NCBI RefSeq assembly: GCF_025147485.1
Contig: NZ_CP102263.1
Location: forward strand, 4,167,501-4,231,500
Length of the DNA stretch: 64,000 bases
From: Bacteroides uniformis
GTDB taxonomy: Bacteria > Bacteroidota > Bacteroidia > Bacteroidales > Bacteroidaceae
Reading direction: 5' to 3'
Of this stretch, positions 25,471 through 35,821 are shown in pieces. A program made the translations under genes and the position numbers. The notes under the pieces were generated by a model that did no database searches, was not told where the DNA came from, and worked only from the letters and a program-made list of their open reading frames with translations. Each line of letters opens with the position of its first letter. Position 1 is the stretch's first letter.

Positions 25471-26997
25471 TTACTTATGATTTATACAATAGGTATTGAA
25501 TGAATGGGGCTTTACCACTGTATTGAGGAACTTTTTTCCAAAGCCTATGGAGATGGATTGTTCCGCGTCACCAAAGTTACCGATGACCGTCACATAATCC
25601 TCTGCCGGAGTTTGCCATACCACAGTGTACAGCTTTTTCTCTTTCTGCGGATAGTAGTTTATCATCCGACTGCCCGGTATTACATAATGCGTAAAGTGCT
25701 TTACCGCATAATACTCCGCCGTATAGCGGAACTTGCGTGTTTTAGAGTCCACCTGAATCAAAGCATTTTGTTTCCATCCCCAGGGGCTGGTTCCATTGTC
25801 GGGCAGAAGGAAGTTCCAGTTGAACCATTCGTCGCATCCGTTGCCGGCATTGTCGCTGATCAGGAAAAAGGTGTGCTCGCCCGCTTTCCAGTCCATGCTG
25901 CCGTTGCCGCATTCGCTCTCCGAGCAGATGTAATGGTAATCGGGATATTGACGGCGTATTTCCGGCAATATCTCACGGCCTTCCCATTGGAAAGCGATGC
26001 CGTCTATGCTCTTACGCAACTCCCCGTCGGATAGTATCTTCTCCACATGGTCCCGACGATTGGTATTGAACGTACCCAAATAGAGTTTCACTTCAGGGTG
26101 ACGTGAACGGAGTGTCGGAGCCAAATAATCCCGGTTGAAACATACGGTTCCCTCTGCCGTCCAGGCACAGCCCGGATAGGGCGTATAGCTATAAGCCTCG
26201 TTCTGGTAGATAATCATATCAATATTTACGCCCTGCTCTTTGTAAGCATCGATAAACTTGCAGAAATAGTTGGCGTATGCCTGTAAGTAACGCGGGTCTT
26301 GAATGAAATAGTCCTGCGTGGCAAGCCGACGCGGAAACTTACCTTTGCGTTCTCCCAAGAATTGCATTTCGTTTTCATCAATACCTTCCACGCTACCGTA
26401 AAGCAGATAGTCTATGTTCGGATTGGCATGATTATGACGGCTGCTCACCACCGGATAGTCATTGTTTATTTTCATCCAGCTTGGCGGACTCCAGGGAGAA
26501 GCCCAAAAGGTGAGAGCCGAATTGTACTTCTGTGCAGCACGAATCAAAGGGATGATACTACGCTTGTCGCGTTCAATGTTAAAATAGCGTAGTTCCAAGT
26601 CACCTTGCACTTCATCACAGCTATACCATGAACGGCCATAATCATTACAGTTCATAGAAATACGTCCACGTGTGAACTTCAAATCACCTTGTGGAGCGAA
26701 AAGATTGTACATAATTTCTTCCTGCTCGTCACGTGTCAGCATCAGCAACGCATCCCAATCCAGTTCATTAAAAGTCGTTCCCCATGCTTTCCATTCGGTA
26801 CCTTTTTCATTTCCCGTTATAGAGAATATTGGCGATACTTCCGCCGTGCTTTTCAACCTATCCTTAGACTGCTGCCAGACAGCCTTCTCGGTACTGCTGG
26901 TTCTTATTACAGACTGTCCCCAAAGCTGAAAACTTCCTACCCAAGCCACAGTTGCGACCACAACAAGCTTTCTTACATTAAAATAATCCAAAATCAT
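25471..26997 (-). CDS. GH30 glycoside hydrolase
   Basis: A 508-residue enzyme with a signal peptide (to about residue 28, QLWGQ) and a GH30 barrel. E267 (IIYQNEAYS) is the predicted acid/base, and E360 or E362 (ICSESECGNG) the nucleophile. TFWASPWSPPSWMK is the classical GH30 substrate-loop segment. The C-terminal beta domain finishes with GFGKKFLNTVVKPHSFNTYC. The family covers glucosidases, xylanases and beta-1,6-galactanases; the subfamily could not be fixed. It is cotranscribed with GH2 5 bp downstream. Confidence 0.88.
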   Translation of the reverse strand: MILDYFNVRKLVVVATVAWVGSFQLWGQSVIRTSSTEKAVWQQSKDRLKSTAEVSPIFSITGNEKGTEWKAWGTTFNELDWDALLMLTRDEQEEIMYNLFAPQGDLKFTRGRISMNCNDYGRSWYSCDEVQGDLELRYFNIERDKRSIIPLIRAAQKYNSALTFWASPWSPPSWMKINNDYPVVSSRHNHANPNIDYLLYGSVEGIDENEMQFLGERKGKFPRRLATQDYFIQDPRYLQAYANYFCKFIDAYKEQGVNIDMIIYQNEAYSYTPYPGCAWTAEGTVCFNRDYLAPTLRSRHPEVKLYLGTFNTNRRDHVEKILSDGELRKSIDGIAFQWEGREILPEIRRQYPDYHYICSESECGNGSMDWKAGEHTFFLISDNAGNGCDEWFNWNFLLPDNGTSPWGWKQNALIQVDSKTRKFRYTAEYYAVKHFTHYVIPGSRMINYYPQKEKKLYTVVWQTPAEDYVTVIGNFGDAEQSISIGFGKKFLNTVVKPHSFNTYCINHK

Positions 26998-27073
26998 AAA
27001 TCTGCTTTAATTAAAAGATTTCATTCATACGATAAATTCATGACAAAAGTAATCATATTCACGATAAGATGCA

Positions 27074-30013
27074 TCATTCCAGCTCTTTATATTGAAAATC
27101 AGTGAACTGTGCTTTCCCCTTGCCATATACGAACAGGCCGGGCAACACACTCTGAAAATCATCCAGCGTATTATGGTTGTAACCGGAAATTTCCATGCCG
27201 AATGTCTCTTTCATCCACTTTTTGCCATCGTAGCTGTAATAGCCGGTCACCACATGGTCTTCGTTGCGCAGTTTCAGCCAAAGAGCAGTGTAATCACCTT
27301 GTCCCGATCGGCCACGATACTTACCCCGTCGCCACTTGTGTCGGTTGTGCCGATCACACCCCGTGCCTACATAGAAGCGGTCATTATAGTAGAGGATAAG
27401 TCCGGCAACGGCAGCACTGTCGCACTCGATACGAGCACTGATTTCATACTTATGTGCTCCCGTAACGAACATCATGGGCGATGATTCCGCCGGATTACCA
27501 CCTTGTGCTTGCAACACAAGCGTGTCGCCTTCCACACGTACACGTCTGGGTTGGTAACGCTTGTAGAATTTCCAGTCGAAGCCAATGCGAAACTCATCCA
27601 ATCGTGCATGACGGTCTGCCGCACCGTTCAGTGACAAGGGGGAAGGTATTTCCTCTTCTACTTTCTTCTCCAAAGGAGCTTTCAGCCAACCGTCTTCCGT
27701 AATCTCTATCGGTTCCAACAAAGTTTGCCACCCCAGCGTAAGATAATCCTTTTCGTAGGCATGATACACAGCCCACCATCTGCCATCGGGTGTGTCAACG
27801 AGCGAGGCATGCCCTTTCGACCACCATTGTTCCTCACCGCTGTAAGTGTGAATCAACGGATTGCAAGGGCTGTTTTCCCATGGTCCGTCTACCGATTTGG
27901 AGCGAGCTACCACCGCCATGTGGCTGGTGGGTGCCCCTGCAGTACCGCCCTGTGCATTCAGAAAATAGTAATATTCGCCAATCTTCTTCATCTTCGGACC
28001 TTCAAGTGCCATGCCTTCCACCGTCCAATGCTGTGGGATAGGCCAGCCATCATACACTTTCTCCAACTTTCCAGCTACAGACAGCCCGTCATCCGTCAAT
28101 TTCACCCGATGCCCACCGCTAAGAAACAACCACCGCTGGCCAGTACTCTCATCCACTACATGACAAGGGTCTATCCAGTACCCAATCTTCAAGTCCACCG
28201 GTTCACTCCAAGGCCCCTCAGGTGAATCGGCATAAACCACATGATTGCTGAAGCGATCATTACCCTGTGACACAGTGAAATAAATGTAATACTTTCCCTG
28301 ATACTTACAGATGTCCGGCGCCCATACAGAACCCAAATAACGGGTCAACGCTACACTAACAGGTTGCCAGTTTACAAGGTCGCGTGAGTGGAATATAGTC
28401 AGTCCGGGGAGATAGTTAAAGGCGGAGTGTGTCATATAGTAATCTTCTCCACTTCTGATGATAGTAGGATCCGGATAATCACCGCCAAGAATGGGATTCC
28501 TGAAAGTATATTTCACATCCGCCATCTCCTTGCTGTCCACCCAGAGATTCTCTACATCTTTGCCCACACGGAACAAAGGACGTTCCTCGGCCTTCTTCGG
28601 CGTAATGTGGATGTTTTTGAAATAGATATTCTGTGCATGGCGCACATAAAAACCGAATGCTGGCAAACCGTTCCGACGGAAATCCTGTGCATCGGGATAA
28701 CCACCTTCCAATTCCGGCACTTCCAATGTTGCCATCTTTTGAGTGCCGCCACCCACAGTTTCAATATCCATGTTGCGAATGACAACGTTTTCTACCGGAT
28801 ATTCCTTGATACCCGAAATCAGCGAGCCTTGCAGACGGTTGTCCGTACCTTTGATGTTCTTGATTACCACGTTCTTCAAATATCCGGGATGCTCCATCTT
28901 CTCGTTGAGCCGGCGTCCGCGATTACCGATACGGAGAAAGATGGGGCAACGGCTACGGTTTATCTCTATATCTTGTATCAAGATGTTCTCGATGTTTCCT
29001 CCGTCCACGGTAGCCAATGTGATACCGGTACTGCAGTCATCGCGGTTACGAAAAGACTGGGAAGCATCCGGAAGGCCACCCAGCACCAACTTGCGAGCGA
29101 TGATGTTACGGTAATCGCCTTGAGTATCTGTACCCAGTTTAAAAGCATTGCAGGTGGAGTAGAAGGTAGAGTTTTCTATCAGTATGTTTTCGCAAGGTTT
29201 GGCACTGGCACTTTTCAGACACATGGCATCATCGTGCGAACTGAAAAAACAGTTTCTTACAATGACATTCTTACACCCGTCCGGGTCAAGTGCGTCATTG
29301 TTGTGATTGGCATGGTTAAACACGGTAATGCCATCGAATATTAAGTCGCGACAATAAATATAACTTTGCATCCATGCGGCAGAGTTGCGCAGGGTGATTC
29401 CTTTCAGGACCACGTTGTTGCACTCTATCATGCGGATGCCGAAAGGACGTCCTTCCAATGCTCCGATGGTCTCTGGTCCCGGAAAATTCTTTGCTTCGCC
29501 GCGAAAGTATATCTCACCCTCCCCGCAAATGCCCACACGTTCCGCCCGTTCGGCATAAATCAGCGAAATGCGGTATTTGTGTATCACGTTCATCACACTT
29601 TGAAAGCGTTCCACCTTGTCTGGATAATCTTTCAAATTCGTGCTACCCAGTAAGCGAGCACCTTTGGCTACCTCCAGCATCACACCGGATTTCAATTCTA
29701 TAGTGCCCGTCACGTATTCTCCTCCTGCTATCCGTACGGTTCCTCCACCTGCGACAAAGCAAGCGTCGATTGCCTTCTGTATAGCAGTGGTGTTCAGCGT
29801 ACTCCCATCACCTATTGCTCCATACTTCCGTACATCGAATATAGAAACGGGGACTATCCAAGGTTTCAGATGCTTGGTTAGTGAATCTGCCACTAAGGTC
29901 AGTTTATGTACTAATTTAGTTTCTAAAGAAACACCATTTTGTCCTTGCAGATTATAAGGACAGAAAATTATAGAACATATTGCAATAAAAAAATTTCTTA
30001 TCATCAATCTCAT
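27074..30013 (-). CDS. Two-enzyme fusion, GH28 plus GH43
   Basis: The protein has 979 residues and two catalytic modules. After a signal peptide, residues 55-480 form a GH28 right-handed beta-helix (FDVRKYGAIGDGSTLNTTAI, NNDALDPDGC, SHDDAMCLKS). Residues 515-800 are a GH43 five-bladed propeller (GGDYPDPTIIRSGEDYYM with the base Asp, VWAPDICKY, VEGMALEGPKM with the acid Glu). The last 165 residues are a beta-sandwich of the GH43 accessory type. GH28 cuts galacturonic-acid backbones; GH43 removes arabinose, xylose or galactose. The fusion could trim a side chain and the sugar next to it. It is the first enzyme gene after SusD, set apart by a 264-bp gap. Confidence 0.9.
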   Translation of the reverse strand: MRLMIRNFFIAICSIIFCPYNLQGQNGVSLETKLVHKLTLVADSLTKHLKPWIVPVSIFDVRKYGAIGDGSTLNTTAIQKAIDACFVAGGGTVRIAGGEYVTGTIELKSGVMLEVAKGARLLGSTNLKDYPDKVERFQSVMNVIHKYRISLIYAERAERVGICGEGEIYFRGEAKNFPGPETIGALEGRPFGIRMIECNNVVLKGITLRNSAAWMQSYIYCRDLIFDGITVFNHANHNNDALDPDGCKNVIVRNCFFSSHDDAMCLKSASAKPCENILIENSTFYSTCNAFKLGTDTQGDYRNIIARKLVLGGLPDASQSFRNRDDCSTGITLATVDGGNIENILIQDIEINRSRCPIFLRIGNRGRRLNEKMEHPGYLKNVVIKNIKGTDNRLQGSLISGIKEYPVENVVIRNMDIETVGGGTQKMATLEVPELEGGYPDAQDFRRNGLPAFGFYVRHAQNIYFKNIHITPKKAEERPLFRVGKDVENLWVDSKEMADVKYTFRNPILGGDYPDPTIIRSGEDYYMTHSAFNYLPGLTIFHSRDLVNWQPVSVALTRYLGSVWAPDICKYQGKYYIYFTVSQGNDRFSNHVVYADSPEGPWSEPVDLKIGYWIDPCHVVDESTGQRWLFLSGGHRVKLTDDGLSVAGKLEKVYDGWPIPQHWTVEGMALEGPKMKKIGEYYYFLNAQGGTAGAPTSHMAVVARSKSVDGPWENSPCNPLIHTYSGEEQWWSKGHASLVDTPDGRWWAVYHAYEKDYLTLGWQTLLEPIEITEDGWLKAPLEKKVEEEIPSPLSLNGAADRHARLDEFRIGFDWKFYKRYQPRRVRVEGDTLVLQAQGGNPAESSPMMFVTGAHKYEISARIECDSAAVAGLILYYNDRFYVGTGCDRHNRHKWRRGKYRGRSGQGDYTALWLKLRNEDHVVTGYYSYDGKKWMKETFGMEISGYNHNTLDDFQSVLPGLFVYGKGKAQFTDFQYKELE

Positions 30014-30194
30014 AATAACACATTTGTTGTACCCTTACTGATTATCTTTCCCGACAAAACTTTCAGTTTCTCCCCATTTATCACTAGGAATAGAAAATAT
30101 AGCTTCCGGTATCAGCCTCAGTCACAGCCGGAATCTAATATTCCCGACTCGCTGCCCGGTGATTATTCGGTTCCAACAAAACTCATGAACCAAA

Positions 30195-30239
30195 GTCGGC
30201 GAAATACAATCCCCCCAAAACAAACCGTATTTCGCCGAC
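30195..30239 (-). terminator. Hairpin after susD of PUL A
   Basis: Arms 30195-30207 and 30227-30239 are exact 13-bp reverse complements (GTCGGCGAAATAC). It lies 38 bp after the susD stop. With no long T-run it probably attenuates or protects the susCD mRNA rather than stops it fully. The remaining part of the 264-bp gap shows no gene. Confidence 0.6.
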
Positions 30240-30277
30240 AAATAATACTACATATACTTTATAACCTATTGAGTATC

Positions 30278-32239
30278 TTATTCTGTCTTGTCTTCATCAG
30301 CCACGGCATCCTCCCAATTCTCCCACATCGTGATGTTTGGATCGTAACCATCGTAGCCGAAATTCTGACGCATTTGCCTGCCTGTGTTTTTCTTGATGTC
30401 CTCGTTGGGAACCGGCCAGTACAGGTTGTGCTTACCTATTTCGTAGTTGAATACACGTCCATTGGCATTGATTGGTTTGCCCGTGTTGTACAAGCCACTG
30501 TAATGCACTATCCGCTGATACCAATAGCTACCCCCGTTGGCATCAGTACCTTCTTGCCGATCGTAAGTATTCACATCATAAACATTCCCCCATTCATCAG
30601 GCTTTCCACTCAGTGCAAGGCAGTAGGAGACACGGCTTAGTTCCACCTGACGCAACTCTTCGAGATAGAGTTCACGGGCACGTTCGTTCATGATGTCTCC
30701 GATGGTAACAGTGGTGTAGTGTTGTTCGCAATGTGCCCGCTTCCGCACTTCATTTACATCGTCTGCCGCACCGGTTGCATCGCCCATGTAGAATTTAGCT
30801 TCGGCGCGGAGCAGGTACGTCTCAGCCAAACGATAGATATACCAGTCGGCGATAGACCCTTTGGTTGCGCCTTTGAAGTTGTTTTCTTGCGGCTTGCCTT
30901 CAGCTACTACATCCTTTAAATAGATTTTATACAGAGGAAAATCGAACCAGGAACGGATGGTGTCTTGCGAACAATCCGGACGTACCTCTGCGTACGTCTT
31001 GCCATAATAAGCCGATGCCGGGTCATTGTATTTCAGCGAATCCATGGGGAACCAGTTACCCACCTTAGCACTATGGCGCAAGTCACCTTTATCGTCCATA
31101 CCATTCACCTGCCACAAAGTGTGGGTGGCGAAGTAAGTGGGACGGATATTGGCTATACCACGACCTATGACCCGCACAAAGTCATACTTTTTGTTATACT
31201 TGGCGTTGTTACGGGCAAAATTCGTAGCACCAGGTTTCCCATCCGGTCCCTTGATTTTAGCATCTGTCCAAAACGGTCCGAAGGCACGCATAGTATGAAA
31301 TTCATTTAAGGATTCTCCCGATCCACGGCTGACAATGCCATAGATTACCTCCTTATTGGCACTCGTCAGCTTGTTCTCTGCACGATGCAAATCCCAGATA
31401 ACATTACGGGTTATCTTCCAAGTTTCAGGCTCCCCACTCTCTACAAAAGTACCGAAAGGTTCTTTCATCAGTTCATAACCGGATTTATCTATAAGGATAT
31501 CAGCCTGTTCTTTTGCCTTTTCCCATTGCCCGGTGGCCAAATAGCACTTTATCAGGAGTTGGCGGCATGCGCCCTTGTTCACTTGGCCGACCATATCCAT
31601 GTCCTTTTGCTCGGGCACCCATTCCACGGCAAACTCCATATCTTTGGTTATCATATCCAAAATGGCCTTGCGGTCAGTAGTAGCGTAATTCTGTTTAGGT
31701 ACTGAAATGACTTTGGTCAGCAGAGGAATGTCCTTGAACTGGAACACCAGATTCAGGTAACGGATTGCACGATGAAAATATGCACGGCCTATATAGGCAT
31801 TCTTGGTGGCTTCTTCAAGCCCTTCCACCCCGTTGATGTAGGTCAAAATCGTATTGGGAAACTTGATGCCGGAGTAATAAACATCATTCCAGAACCATCC
31901 GGTCTGGTCGCGCATGTTGGTAGGTGTCAGCGTACCGTTGATGTCACAAAAAGGATTGCTTTCATCCGTTTTCCCGTTAGCCGCCAATTCCGAAAGGCGA
32001 TATTCCAAGGCAAGAGCATTGCTTTCACCGTTTATCCAAATGTCACGTAGTTGCTTGTCGGCAGCTGCCATGGTGGCTTGCAGACCGGCTTCTGTGGTAA
32101 ATGTGGTTGTCGGGTCATAGAAGGAAAGCGGTTTAGGCTCCAAAAAATCCGAGCATCCGCAGAGAAGAAGCAGGCCGCATGCAGCCGCTGTTAAACCAGA
32201 CAGTCCTTTTTTCTTATTGTTTAATCTATTGTTGTTCAT
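30278..32239 (-). CDS. SusD-like glycan-binding lipoprotein (PUL A)
   Basis: SusD proteins sit on the cell surface as lids of the SusC transporter and bind oligosaccharides. The lipobox LLCGC gives C29 as lipid anchor, followed by the usual SDFLEPKPLSFYDPTT. TPR-like helices are expected between 60 and 230 and the RagB/SusD C-terminal region follows, with ADDVNEVRKRA and INERARELYLEELRQVELSR-type motifs. The length of 653 residues is at the upper end for the family. It starts 13 bp after susC. Confidence 0.94.
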   Translation of the reverse strand: MNNNRLNNKKKGLSGLTAAACGLLLLCGCSDFLEPKPLSFYDPTTTFTTEAGLQATMAAADKQLRDIWINGESNALALEYRLSELAANGKTDESNPFCDINGTLTPTNMRDQTGWFWNDVYYSGIKFPNTILTYINGVEGLEEATKNAYIGRAYFHRAIRYLNLVFQFKDIPLLTKVISVPKQNYATTDRKAILDMITKDMEFAVEWVPEQKDMDMVGQVNKGACRQLLIKCYLATGQWEKAKEQADILIDKSGYELMKEPFGTFVESGEPETWKITRNVIWDLHRAENKLTSANKEVIYGIVSRGSGESLNEFHTMRAFGPFWTDAKIKGPDGKPGATNFARNNAKYNKKYDFVRVIGRGIANIRPTYFATHTLWQVNGMDDKGDLRHSAKVGNWFPMDSLKYNDPASAYYGKTYAEVRPDCSQDTIRSWFDFPLYKIYLKDVVAEGKPQENNFKGATKGSIADWYIYRLAETYLLRAEAKFYMGDATGAADDVNEVRKRAHCEQHYTTVTIGDIMNERARELYLEELRQVELSRVSYCLALSGKPDEWGNVYDVNTYDRQEGTDANGGSYWYQRIVHYSGLYNTGKPINANGRVFNYEIGKHNLYWPVPNEDIKKNTGRQMRQNFGYDGYDPNITMWENWEDAVADEDKTE

Positions 32240-32252
32240 AATGAGTGCTGTT

Positions 32253-35200
32253 TTATAAAGTTACATTTATACCTAAAGAATAAGTGCGAGGTGCAAGACC
32301 ACCGGTCTCTATGTCGTTCAGTTTCCAATGAGACATGGTCCAAAGGGCAGCATTACGGATGGTGCCATAAACCTTCAAATTAGAAAGTCCCCATCTGGAA
32401 ACAATGGATTTCGGGAAGGTATACCCAATCGAAATGTTTTCGAGACGGATGAACGAGCGGTCAATATACCTTGCCGGTGAATTTACTCCCGTAGGTCCTT
32501 TAGAATTGAGCCGTGCATACGTGTTGGACTGATGCTCCGGAGTCCAGTATTCTTTTATACTCTGATTCAAGCCATAATCTATTTCTGAAGCGTTCACTTG
32601 GTTCAGGTAGGAGGTGTCTTTCATCTTGGAACCGATACAGGAATAGAGATTGAAGGAGAAGTCGATATTTTTCAGGATAGTGAAGTTGTTCCGCATGGAA
32701 AGAATGTAAGGAGAAGTAGTTTGTCCCAAGAACTCCTTATCCTTGTCGTTATAAACAGGGGTACGACTGCCATCGGAATTGATGATGTCGTCTTCCGTGT
32801 AGTTGTTGGCCACTTTGGGGTCACCCGGTAGCTGGCCTACTTTCTTAGCTTCTTCAATCTCGTCGGGTTGCCAGATACCGGTGACACGGTAATCCCATAT
32901 CGCAGCGATGGGGCGTCCTATCCACCATTTGCCATATTCGTCTTTTTCCTTGCTACCCACAATGTTTCCGTTGGCATCGAGCACATCTTCATATTCGCCA
33001 TAAAGGTGCTTCACTTTATTATCCATGTAAGCAAAGCTGAAACTGGTGTTCCACTCAAAGTTCTTTGTTGCCATATTCTGTGAGTTGATGATTAGTTCCA
33101 CACCTTTGTTCTGTACCTCTCCCAAGTTGGTGGCAATGTCATTGAAACCGGTGAAAGGAGGAAGCGTACGCCCCATAATCATATCCTTGGTTTTTATCAC
33201 ATAGCCTTCCAAAGAACCGGTGATGCGGTTGTTCTGGAAACCGAAGTCCAAGCCCACGTTGTAGGCCTCGCTCTTTTCCCACTTCAGGTTGGGATTTGCC
33301 ATACGACCGATTTTCAGGTATTCCATCTCTTTCAGATTACCCGAAGCATCCAAGTAACCAAACATTTTGGCGCCGATATCGAGTGTGGCAAGTGCCAGAT
33401 AGGGGTCGTTAATGGCACGGTTTCCGTTCAATCCCCACGAGAGTCTCAGCTTACCCATGCTCATGGGTTCCCATTTAAAGAACTTTTCGTTGGTAAAAGT
33501 CCATGCCAGGGCTACAGAGGGGAATGTGGCCCAAGGTTCTTTCTCTCCGAAGGCCGAATAGGCATCTCGGCGGATGGATGCAGTAATCATGTAGCGGTCG
33601 TCGTAAGAATAGAACAGGCGCCCCAACAGCCCTACAGCTGTGCGATAGCTGTCAGACGAGGAAAAGCTGCTCTCCAATTTTCCTGCCGTATTCACATAGT
33701 GGAATCCCAATACATCAGTGGGCTGGAAATTACGGGCGGCAATACCTTCCGACCATGACTGGTGTTTTTCAGCTTCCTGTACCAAAGTCAGCATGACATG
33801 GTGTTTTTTAACGAAAGTATGGTCCCATGACAAGGTGTTATTGATAGACCAGTCGAATTTTGAAGCTGTATTGCGGTTGGCACCGTGGCTTACCGCATCC
33901 CAATCGGGATGTTCGGATGACTGGAACCAGCGGTCGTAGAACCACTGGAGGCGCGGAGAAGCATTGAATGAATAGTTAATGTTAAACGGCAGTTTCAGTT
34001 TGGCTGTGAAAATGGAGTTCAGCACGTAATATCCCTTTTCAAGTTGCTCATATTGATGGTTGAAGTCGTAGTTATAACCCATGTTGTAGGTGTTCTTCTC
34101 ACCCATGGGATGTACGGCAAGGTTTCCATCTGCATCGCAGTAGTTGGCAAAGGGACTGTTGGCGAGTGTGGAGCCTTCATTCAATGCCAGGTCGCCATCA
34201 CTACGGCTTTGGAAGTTGACATTACCGCTGACTTCCAGCCAGTCAGTAATGTTGGTAGTCAATTTCATATTGGCACGGATGGCTTGGTATTCAGTACCCC
34301 GAATGACCCCTTCATTACGAAGATAGCCTACGGACATATAGTAGTTCATTTTCTCGCCCGCTCCAGAGACACTGGCATTATAATCCTGGTTGATACCGGT
34401 TTGATAAGCGCTGTTGTACCAGTCGTATGTTCTTCCGGCAAGGAAGTTGTCACGTATCAACTGGTCTGTCTGGGTCAACACACGGTCAGCATAAATACCG
34501 AGGTCTGACTGCCCTTCGGCATTGACCGAATAGTTGCGCCAGTCTTCGATGGAAACATCGGCAGGCAAGCGGTCGGGACGGTCATAATAACCGGGCTTGA
34601 TAGTTCCCGTCTGGTAGGCCTCGTAACGCCCGGTTTCGGGATTCATTCCGTAAGTAGCGGTCTTGTACCAGTCTTCACGGTACTTCATATAACCGTCACC
34701 ATCATATACTTCTTTATAATTGGCTTTAGTTACGAAGCCCACCTTTGCACTGAAGTTAATGACAGGTTTGCCCATCTTTCCTTTCTTGGTAGTGATGATG
34801 ACCACGCCATTTGCCGCACGGGCACCATAAACGGCTGCTGCCGAAGCATCCTTCAACACGTCTATCTGCCCGATGTCTTCAGGATTGATTTCAGACAACT
34901 CACCATAAAATGGCATATTATCAAGGATAATCATCGGAGAGCCGTCCGTCAGGCTGGACAGCGAGCGGTCGCCACGGATTTCGAGTGAGCCGCCGCCTTT
35001 GGCCGACGTGTCGAGCCCCACCTTCAGACCCGGTGCGCCGCGAAGCACGTCTTGCACGGTCTTGGGGGCTTCGTTCTGCATGGCTGTGGGGCGTATCTGT
35101 ACGACGGAGCCGGTGACATCTTTCCGACGCATTGTGCCGTACCCCACAACAACCACCTCGTCTAGCATCTCGCTGTCTTCCGTCAAGGTCACATTCAACG

Positions 35201-35537
35201 GTTTTCCCGGTACAGCCTTTACCTCTACGGTTTTATAGCCGATGTAGTGGATTTCCAAAGTGGCACCCGGTTTCACTTTGAGCGAGAAGTTTCCATCAAT
35301 ATCAGTAATAGTTCCATTTCCTCTGTTTCCTTTTTCAATAACATTGGCACCGATGACGGGCCCCATGGCATCACTGACCGTACCTTTCACTATGACTTGC
35401 TGTTGCTGCACAGCCTGCACAGTAGTCACGCCGTCCTCTGCCCACAGGGCAAGCGGGTGGCTCGCTACGAGACCGGTACAAAGCAGTAAGACGGCTGTCG
35501 CTTTACTCGGAAGTCTGAATGAGTTTGATTTCATCAT
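32253..35537 (-). CDS. SusC-like TonB-dependent transporter (PUL A)
   Basis: An outer-membrane importer of 1094 residues for oligosaccharides, driven by TonB. The order is signal peptide (to about 33), carboxypeptidase-regulatory-like domain (about 48-125, VKGTVSDAMGPVIGANVIEK), TonB-box region (EMLDEVVVVGYGT), plug (ending AAAVYGARAANGVVIITTKK) and 22-stranded barrel. The N-terminal 130 residues are much more like the PUL B SusC than the barrel is. Upstream lie three phased dyads and the HU-like gene. Probable regulator is HTCS-A, encoded divergently. Confidence 0.95.
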   Translation of the reverse strand: MMKSNSFRLPSKATAVLLLCTGLVASHPLALWAEDGVTTVQAVQQQQVIVKGTVSDAMGPVIGANVIEKGNRGNGTITDIDGNFSLKVKPGATLEIHYIGYKTVEVKAVPGKPLNVTLTEDSEMLDEVVVVGYGTMRRKDVTGSVVQIRPTAMQNEAPKTVQDVLRGAPGLKVGLDTSAKGGGSLEIRGDRSLSSLTDGSPMIILDNMPFYGELSEINPEDIGQIDVLKDASAAAVYGARAANGVVIITTKKGKMGKPVINFSAKVGFVTKANYKEVYDGDGYMKYREDWYKTATYGMNPETGRYEAYQTGTIKPGYYDRPDRLPADVSIEDWRNYSVNAEGQSDLGIYADRVLTQTDQLIRDNFLAGRTYDWYNSAYQTGINQDYNASVSGAGEKMNYYMSVGYLRNEGVIRGTEYQAIRANMKLTTNITDWLEVSGNVNFQSRSDGDLALNEGSTLANSPFANYCDADGNLAVHPMGEKNTYNMGYNYDFNHQYEQLEKGYYVLNSIFTAKLKLPFNINYSFNASPRLQWFYDRWFQSSEHPDWDAVSHGANRNTASKFDWSINNTLSWDHTFVKKHHVMLTLVQEAEKHQSWSEGIAARNFQPTDVLGFHYVNTAGKLESSFSSSDSYRTAVGLLGRLFYSYDDRYMITASIRRDAYSAFGEKEPWATFPSVALAWTFTNEKFFKWEPMSMGKLRLSWGLNGNRAINDPYLALATLDIGAKMFGYLDASGNLKEMEYLKIGRMANPNLKWEKSEAYNVGLDFGFQNNRITGSLEGYVIKTKDMIMGRTLPPFTGFNDIATNLGEVQNKGVELIINSQNMATKNFEWNTSFSFAYMDNKVKHLYGEYEDVLDANGNIVGSKEKDEYGKWWIGRPIAAIWDYRVTGIWQPDEIEEAKKVGQLPGDPKVANNYTEDDIINSDGSRTPVYNDKDKEFLGQTTSPYILSMRNNFTILKNIDFSFNLYSCIGSKMKDTSYLNQVNASEIDYGLNQSIKEYWTPEHQSNTYARLNSKGPTGVNSPARYIDRSFIRLENISIGYTFPKSIVSRWGLSNLKVYGTIRNAALWTMSHWKLNDIETGGLAPRTYSLGINVTL

Positions 35538-35651
35538 TTCTTAAATTTAATTAGGTTAAACATTTGGGTTAATTCCTTTTAATTTCCTCTTCTTAAATAA
35601 GAAGTTCTTCGGACTTCAGACAAAAAAAACGCTTAATATCAGTGAAGCAAC

Positions 35652-35712
35652 TGACTAGCTTAGTCAAAGATCTCGACTACCTATGGTCGAAGTTTTCGCT
35701 TACCTTAGTCGA
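35652..35712. repeat. Three phased dyads upstream of susC (PUL A)
   Basis: Units at 35651-35667, 35673-35690 and 35696-35712 approach the consensus TTGACTACCTTAGTCAA. Their right halves begin at 35660, 35683 and 35705, so the period is 22-23 bp. The first is a perfect TGACTA-GCT-TAGTCA palindrome. They lie 115-185 bp before the susC start. Confidence 0.65.
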
Positions 35713-35821
35713 GAGCTTCGTCCGAAGTATGCCCGAAGAAATATGTTATCCTGAATACTTTCTTATACCTTAATTATACCTATACCTTACTTGTCTATAT
35801 TGCTTACACAATAAATGATTT

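Noticed and set aside
28388..29344. Long plus-strand frame opposite the GH28-GH43 gene
   Set aside because: Antisense to a well-supported gene, with no recognisable motif or promoter.
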